Source: an uncultured Polaribacter sp.
GTDB lineage: Bacteria; Bacteroidota; Bacteroidia; Flavobacteriales; Flavobacteriaceae
Assembly: GCA_937936695.1 (NCBI GenBank)
Contig: CALHCK010000251.1
Span: forward strand, 1 to 11,359
Direction: 5' to 3'
DNA length: 11,359 bases
Positions 7,429 to 11,359 of the stretch are shown piece by piece (position 1 is the first letter of the stretch; every line of letters begins with the position of its first letter). Position numbers and translations under genes: made by a program. Under the pieces are notes generated by a model, which was given only the letters and a program-made list of their open reading frames with translations, searched no databases and was not told the DNA's origin.

Positions 7429-8472
7429 TTGAGTCATAATAAATATATACAACGTTGTTTGCAAATTGCAAAAAACGGAATAGGTACTGCAAGACCCAAC
7501 CCATCTGTTGGTGCAGTAATTGTTTACAATAATCGTATTATTGGAGAGGGATTTACATCGGAGTATGGTGGCAGTCATGCAGAGGTAAACGCTATTAATT
7601 CAGTAAAAGATAAAGCTTTATTAAAGCATGCTACAATTTATGTAACTTTAGAACCGTGCGCGCATTTTGGTAAAACACCACCTTGTGCAAATTTAATTGT
7701 TAAACATCAACTAAAAAAAGTTGTTATTGGTTGTATAGATTCCAATAGTTTAGTGGCCGGTAAAGGAATTTCAATATTAAAAAAAGCGGGTATTACCGTT
7801 ATTGTGGGTGTTTTAGAGGATGAATGTAGAGAACACCATAAACAGTTTTTTACAGTACTAGAAAAAAAACGACCATATATTATTTTAAAATGGGCAGAAA
7901 CTAAAGATGGTTTTATAGCTCCTTTAAAGAGAGATTCTCAGAACCCTGTGTGGATTTCTAATGCTTATTCTCAACAATTAGTTCATAAATTGAGAGCCAA
8001 AGAGCATGCCATTTTAGTAGGCACCAATACTGTATTAGAAGATAATCCTAAACTAAACGTTAGAAATTGGGGAGGAGAACATCCTATAAGAATTGTTATA
8101 GATAATTGTTTAAGGTTGCCAAACAATTTAAATGTATTTGATGAGAGCGTAAAAACGATTGTTATTACTGGAAAAAAAACAATAGATTTTACAAATAAGC
8201 CTCATTTAATTTATGAAACGATTGATTTTGATAAGAATGTAGCTGCTCAAGTTTGTACTGTTTTAAATTCTCATAAAATTCAGTCTGTAATTATAGAAGG
8301 TGGTACACAAACTTTACAAACTTTTATAGCAGAAAATCTTTGGGATGAAGCTAAGGTGTTTGTTGGAGATGTTGTTTTTAAAAACGGAATAGCAGCACCT
8401 ATTTTAAATAAAGAAATAAAAGAACAGGTAAGCATTAGTACTAATGTTTTAAAAACGTTTATAAATGATTAA
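7429..8472 (+). CDS. ribD: Bifunctional pyrimidine deaminase / reductase of riboflavin synthesis
   Basis: A cytosolic enzyme of 347 residues doing the second and third steps of riboflavin synthesis: deamination of 2,5-diamino-6-ribosylamino-4(3H)-pyrimidinone 5'-phosphate, then NADPH-dependent reduction of the ribosyl chain. The N-terminal zinc deaminase has PNPSVGAV (23-30), HAE (50-52, Glu52 the proton shuttle) and zinc ligands His50, Cys77 and Cys86 in EPCAHFGKTPPC. The C-terminal reductase begins near residue 148 with ILKWAETKDGFIA and has VGTNTVLEDNP (197-207) and IIEGGTQTL (288-296). The usual DPNP motif reads DSNS (104-107). The start is TTG right after the previous stop codon; the protein contains no other methionine, and residues 3-10 (HNKYIQRC) match where the family begins. 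The HAD gene overlaps its last 8 bases. Confidence 0.94.
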   Translation: MSHNKYIQRCLQIAKNGIGTARPNPSVGAVIVYNNRIIGEGFTSEYGGSHAEVNAINSVKDKALLKHATIYVTLEPCAHFGKTPPCANLIVKHQLKKVVIGCIDSNSLVAGKGISILKKAGITVIVGVLEDECREHHKQFFTVLEKKRPYIILKWAETKDGFIAPLKRDSQNPVWISNAYSQQLVHKLRAKEHAILVGTNTVLEDNPKLNVRNWGGEHPIRIVIDNCLRLPNNLNVFDESVKTIVITGKKTIDFTNKPHLIYETIDFDKNVAAQVCTVLNSHKIQSVIIEGGTQTLQTFIAENLWDEAKVFVGDVVFKNGIAAPILNKEIKEQVSISTNVLKTFIND

Positions 8473-9076
8473 GAATATTATTTTTGATTTTGGTGATATT
8501 TTTATCAACCTAGATAAAAAAGAATTTGCCCGTAGAATGCAAGATTTAAAAATTGAAGCAAAATCTGATGTTGTACATAAAACTTTAGAAGATTATGAAA
8601 AAGGATTGATTTCTACTGAAAATTTCACAACTTTTTTTAATAACCATTTAGGTATTTCACCAGAAAAAATTATAGAATTTTGGAATTCTATTTTGTTAGA
8701 TTTTCCTGCACACAGATTAACTTTTTTACAAGAGTTGGCGGCAAGCAAAAAATACAGATTATTTTTATTAAGTAACACCAACGATTTACATATTTCTTGG
8801 ATTAAGAACGATTTAGAAGATGCATTTTTTAATAGCTTTAAAACTTGTTTCGAACAGTTTTACCTGTCTCATGAAATTCATTTTAAAAAACCAGATTTAA
8901 ATTGTTTTGAGTTTGTGTTAAAAGAAAATAATTTAGAGGCTTCAGAAACATTGTTTGTAGACGATTTAAAAGAAAATACACAAGCTGCAAATCGTTTAGG
9001 AATTCATACTTGGAATTTAATTCCTGGTAAGGAAGACGTAACAGAGTTATTTACAAAAAATAAAAACTTATTTTGA
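8465..9076 (+). CDS. HAD-superfamily phosphatase, candidate riboflavin-pathway phosphatase
   Basis: A 203-residue HAD hydrolase of subfamily IA, YihX-like. Motif I is IIFDFGDIFINLD (5-17) with nucleophile Asp8; the position two further on is Gly10 instead of the common second aspartate, as in the FDxG branch of the superfamily. Motif II is LLSNTN (101-106, Ser103), motif III Lys142-Pro143 and motif IV VDD (165-167). The helical cap lies between about 18 and 85. It acts in the cytosol on a small phosphate ester. The ATG overlaps the ribD end by 8 bases and the next gene overlaps its stop by 4. RibD's product must be dephosphorylated, and HAD enzymes (YigB and YbjI in E. coli, YcsE in B. subtilis) do this elsewhere, so the role is plausible by context but unproved. 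Other sugar-phosphate substrates fit equally well by sequence. Confidence 0.88.
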   Translation: MIKNIIFDFGDIFINLDKKEFARRMQDLKIEAKSDVVHKTLEDYEKGLISTENFTTFFNNHLGISPEKIIEFWNSILLDFPAHRLTFLQELAASKKYRLFLLSNTNDLHISWIKNDLEDAFFNSFKTCFEQFYLSHEIHFKKPDLNCFEFVLKENNLEASETLFVDDLKENTQAANRLGIHTWNLIPGKEDVTELFTKNKNLF

Positions 9077-9936
9077 TATATCTTTTGTTAAGTGTCTTGT
9101 TTGCTACAGGGCTGTTTGTAATATTTAAATATTTTGGCATCTTTAAAATAGATGTTTTAAAGGCAATTGTAGTAAATTATTTTGTGGCTTTTGTGTTGGG
9201 TTTTTTATCATCAGAAAAAAGTATTGTTATAACAGAAATACCACAACAACCTTGGTTTTTAGGAGCTTTAATTTTAGGGGCAATGTTTGTGTCTGTTTTT
9301 TTTGTAATGGCAATGACAGCTCAAAAAAACGGAGTTTCAGTAACGTCTGTTGCTGGTAAAATGTCTGTAGTAGTTCCTATTTTGTTTGGTGTTTTTCTTT
9401 ATAATGAGTCGGTTACAGTTTTAAAATTTTCTGGTATTGCAATTGCTTTAGTAGCAGTGTATTTAGCGTCTGTAAAAGAAGAAAAAAACAATAAAGTAAA
9501 GGCAAGTTTATTGTTTCCTATTTTACTATTTGTAGGTTCTGGAGCTATTGATACTTTATTAAAATATGTAGAGGTAAATTTTGTAAAAGCACAAGATATA
9601 CCGGTTTTTTCTGGAAGTCTGTTTGCTATTGCTGCTTTTTTTGGAGTAATAATTTTAACAATAAAAACCATAAAAAAACCAGCGCCATTTGGTGTAAAAA
9701 ATATAATAGCAGGGGTGGTGTTAGGGATTCCTAATTACTATTCTATTGTTTTTTTAATAAAAGCCTTACAAGTAAAAGGTATAGAAAGTTCTGTGTTGTT
9801 TACAATTAATAATGTGGCTATTGTTGTGGTATCAACTATAGTTGGTTTATTACTTTTTAAAGAGCAGTTTAGTATTAAAAATAAAATAGGAATTGCTTTA
9901 GCTATTGTAGGTATTGTAATGGTTACTTTTTCGTAA
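9073..9936 (+). CDS. EamA/DMT-superfamily transporter
   Basis: A 287-residue inner-membrane protein of the drug/metabolite transporter superfamily, with about ten membrane helices in two EamA-like halves (about 1-134 and 146-286). Each half ends in the pattern of a helix, a glutamate-containing turn and a last helix: LFGVFLYNESV (104-114) in the first, GLLLFKEQFS (258-267) in the second. The segment SVAGKMSVVVPIL (92-104) is typical of this flavobacterial branch. The substrate cannot be told from sequence; the place after ribD and HAD permits, but does not show, a link to flavins. The start is TTG at 9073, overlapping the HAD stop (TTGA). An in-frame stop sits four codons upstream and the first internal methionine is residue 71, so this start is needed to keep the first helices. 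Confidence 0.9.
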   Translation: MIYLLLSVLFATGLFVIFKYFGIFKIDVLKAIVVNYFVAFVLGFLSSEKSIVITEIPQQPWFLGALILGAMFVSVFFVMAMTAQKNGVSVTSVAGKMSVVVPILFGVFLYNESVTVLKFSGIAIALVAVYLASVKEEKNNKVKASLLFPILLFVGSGAIDTLLKYVEVNFVKAQDIPVFSGSLFAIAAFFGVIILTIKTIKKPAPFGVKNIIAGVVLGIPNYYSIVFLIKALQVKGIESSVLFTINNVAIVVVSTIVGLLLFKEQFSIKNKIGIALAIVGIVMVTFS

Positions 9937-10085
9937 AAATAGTAAATAAAGTAAGTCTTATCTTCTTTACAAATAATCCATATTAATTAAAAAACTTAGT
10001 TATTTTAACGTTGTTTCGTAAGCTATTATTGTAAAAAGATACTAATAGTTTATTATAAATAAGTTTTAAACTAAATCTGTTTCTT

Positions 10086-11114
10086 ATGAAATTCTCTAAA
10101 TATATATATGTTCCTGTAGTTTCATTATTTTCTTTTTTGTTGTTTTCATGTGCATCTAATGATGATGTTTTAGAAAACGATGAAGCACCTATTGCAAACC
10201 AAGTAACTATTAACGCTTGTAGTAATGTAGTGATTGTAAATGGTTACGCATACGGAGCTTGTGGAGGTGAGTTAGGAATTGTTTCATTAGAAGATGATAA
10301 AAGAAATGTACTAAATATTCCTTCGGATGATATTACCATAGATAGCAGTACCAACACATTGTTTGTACAATCTAGAAACAGTATTAGTGCATTAAATATT
10401 ACCAATCCTTTAGAGCCATCTGTAGTAGCAACAACATCTACAAATTTTGGATTGTTTTCTGGAATAGATGCAGCAAATGGAGTAGTGGTAGTTTCTGCAG
10501 GTACTAGAGGAAATAATACACAGGTTTATCAATTTAACGGAAATCAATTTAATTTATCTGAAAATGGAATACAGCAAGTAGATGCTGTTACCGGAAATCC
10601 TGATGTACACGTTACAGAAACATCCAACGGAGCTAGAGCTTTTTATTCTCAAGACCTTGGAGGTGTAGCCAATTGGGGAATTCAAATTGTAGATTTTAAC
10701 ACGAGTGGAAATGTTACTAATACAGAAGAAGTTGTAGAGCTTACTCCATTAAGATTTACAGGTAGCTTTTCTGCTGTTAGTCCTGCTAACTTTCCTGTAG
10801 AAAGCGAGTTTTTAAATAATAAATTATATGTTGCTCATTTTGCCGTAAATGGTATAGAAATTGTTGATTTTGATAACAATAATGCCATTACAAGAGTTGA
10901 TTTAGGATACAGCCCTGTAAATGTAACTACAGACGGGTTAGAACTTTTTGCTATAGGTACAAACAGTAAAGAGGTAAGTATTTTAAATCCGTCTACTAAT
11001 AATATAACTTCTATAACTGTAGATGCTATAGAGCAGGCAAGAGGTATTGCAGCAAGTAAAGATTATATAGTAATAGCAGATCGTAATAAAGGTCTTATTG
11101 TTGTAAATCGTTAA
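10086..11114 (+). CDS. Beta-propeller-like (LVIVD-type) lipoprotein, function unknown
   Basis: A 342-residue secreted lipoprotein. The signal peptide runs to residue 21 and Cys22 follows LLFS; the next residues ASNDDVLENDE are acidic and resemble the Flavobacteria/Capnocytophaga surface-export signal, so it is probably displayed on the outer surface. The mature part consists of repeated beta-rich units with short glycine/aspartate turns and LVIVD-like strands: GELGIVSLED (61-70), SISALNITNP (99-108), GIQIVDF (198-204), GIEIVDFDN (256-264), VSILNPSTN (297-305) and GLIVVNR (336-342). This fits a WD40/YncE-like propeller. Cys45 and Cys59 could form a disulfide. No catalytic motif is seen. It is separated by 149 bp from the transporter gene and by 77 bp from yigZ, so it probably has its own transcript. 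I do not recognise a specific function. Confidence 0.8.
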   Translation: MKFSKYIYVPVVSLFSFLLFSCASNDDVLENDEAPIANQVTINACSNVVIVNGYAYGACGGELGIVSLEDDKRNVLNIPSDDITIDSSTNTLFVQSRNSISALNITNPLEPSVVATTSTNFGLFSGIDAANGVVVVSAGTRGNNTQVYQFNGNQFNLSENGIQQVDAVTGNPDVHVTETSNGARAFYSQDLGGVANWGIQIVDFNTSGNVTNTEEVVELTPLRFTGSFSAVSPANFPVESEFLNNKLYVAHFAVNGIEIVDFDNNNAITRVDLGYSPVNVTTDGLELFAIGTNSKEVSILNPSTNNITSITVDAIEQARGIAASKDYIVIADRNKGLIVVNR

Positions 11115-11191
11115 AAATATATTGTTTTAAAGTACTCTTTTAATAATTTAAAGTTCCTTATTTTTACAATTAAAATAGCGACTAATAATTT

Positions 11192-11359
11192 ATGGAAGAC
11201 CTTTACAAAACAATAGAAACTCCTTCTACAGAAACACTGTTTAAAGAAAAAGGGTCTAAGTTTTTTGGGTATACTTTTCCTGTTGCATCAGAAGATGATG
11301 TAAAAGATTGTTTAGGGATGTTAAAGAAAAAACATCACACAGCTCGTCATATATGCTAT
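11192..11359 (+). CDS. YigZ / IMPACT family (UPF0029) protein, cut by window edge
   Basis: Only the first 56 codons are present. They read as the N-terminus of a YigZ/IMPACT protein: the KEKGSKFFGYTFPV segment (18-31) and the KKKHHTARHICY end (45-56) are strongly conserved in the family, and the frame stays open to the last base. The full protein is usually about 200 residues, with a second ferredoxin-like domain missing here. In E. coli YigZ is a poorly characterised conserved protein; eukaryotic IMPACT regulates the Gcn2 kinase. The ATG follows an A/T-rich leader. In this lineage the gene typically lies close to ribD, HAD and EamA genes (from memory), so the lipoprotein gene before it looks like an insertion into that group. 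Confidence 0.88.
   Translation, partial: MEDLYKTIETPSTETLFKEKGSKFFGYTFPVASEDDVKDCLGMLKKKHHTARHICY

Noticed and set aside
9951..9976. Possible weak hairpin after the EamA transporter gene
   Set aside because: The arms pair only in short broken stretches (AAAG-AAG with CTT-CTTT) and no U-run follows.
11159..11166. TATTTTTA as a -7 element for yigZ
   Set aside because: The final G of TAnnTTTG is missing and no TTG lies at a suitable distance upstream; the support is too weak to list.

Overview
The window comes from a low-GC (roughly 30% by eye) chromosome of the Bacteroidota, most likely family Flavobacteriaceae. The evidence is flavobacterial-type protein sequences throughout (DUF5362, a LEA14-like lipoprotein, the ribD / HAD / EamA / YigZ order), A-rich leaders with no Shine-Dalgarno sequence before start codons, one good TAnnTTTG-type promoter element, and two lipoproteins with acidic residues just after the lipidated cysteine. 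There are twelve genes, eleven complete and one cut by the right edge. I saw no tRNA, rRNA, CRISPR array, insertion sequence, phage gene or gene-free stretch over 300 bases. This looks like ordinary core chromosome with a few lineage-specific insertions.

Left part (1-4390): a minus-strand membrane protein made of repeated MscS-associated TM-helix units ends at a hairpin terminator at the window edge. Divergent from it is ornithine aminotransferase (rocD), followed 36 bp later by a small DUF5362 membrane protein, then a GH26 glycoside hydrolase lipoprotein of the mannanase type. GH26 converges on prmC; their stop codons are 22 bp apart and a strong hairpin fills the gap and runs into the prmC coding end.

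Middle (4413-6700, minus strand): cardiolipin synthase and prmC form a translationally coupled pair (TAATG overlap). They join phospholipid synthesis and release-factor methylation in one transcript without an obvious functional link.

Right part (6973-11359, plus strand): a compact run of LEA14-like lipoprotein, ribD, HAD phosphatase and EamA transporter, with a 0-bp junction and overlaps of 8 and 4 bp, led by the best promoter in the window. RibD makes 5-amino-6-(5-phosphoribitylamino)uracil, which must be dephosphorylated by a HAD phosphatase, so the overlapping HAD gene is a reasonable candidate for that step. A beta-propeller-like surface lipoprotein then precedes yigZ (IMPACT family), which runs off the end.

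The points most worth a second look are a four-cysteine cluster inserted in RocD, three TTG start codons forced by the lack of any usable ATG (RibD has no internal methionine at all), a terminator whose loop holds the prmC stop codon, a divergent GH26 enzyme with no visible polysaccharide-utilisation partners, and the ribD-HAD coupling. I found no clear case of a wholly new system.
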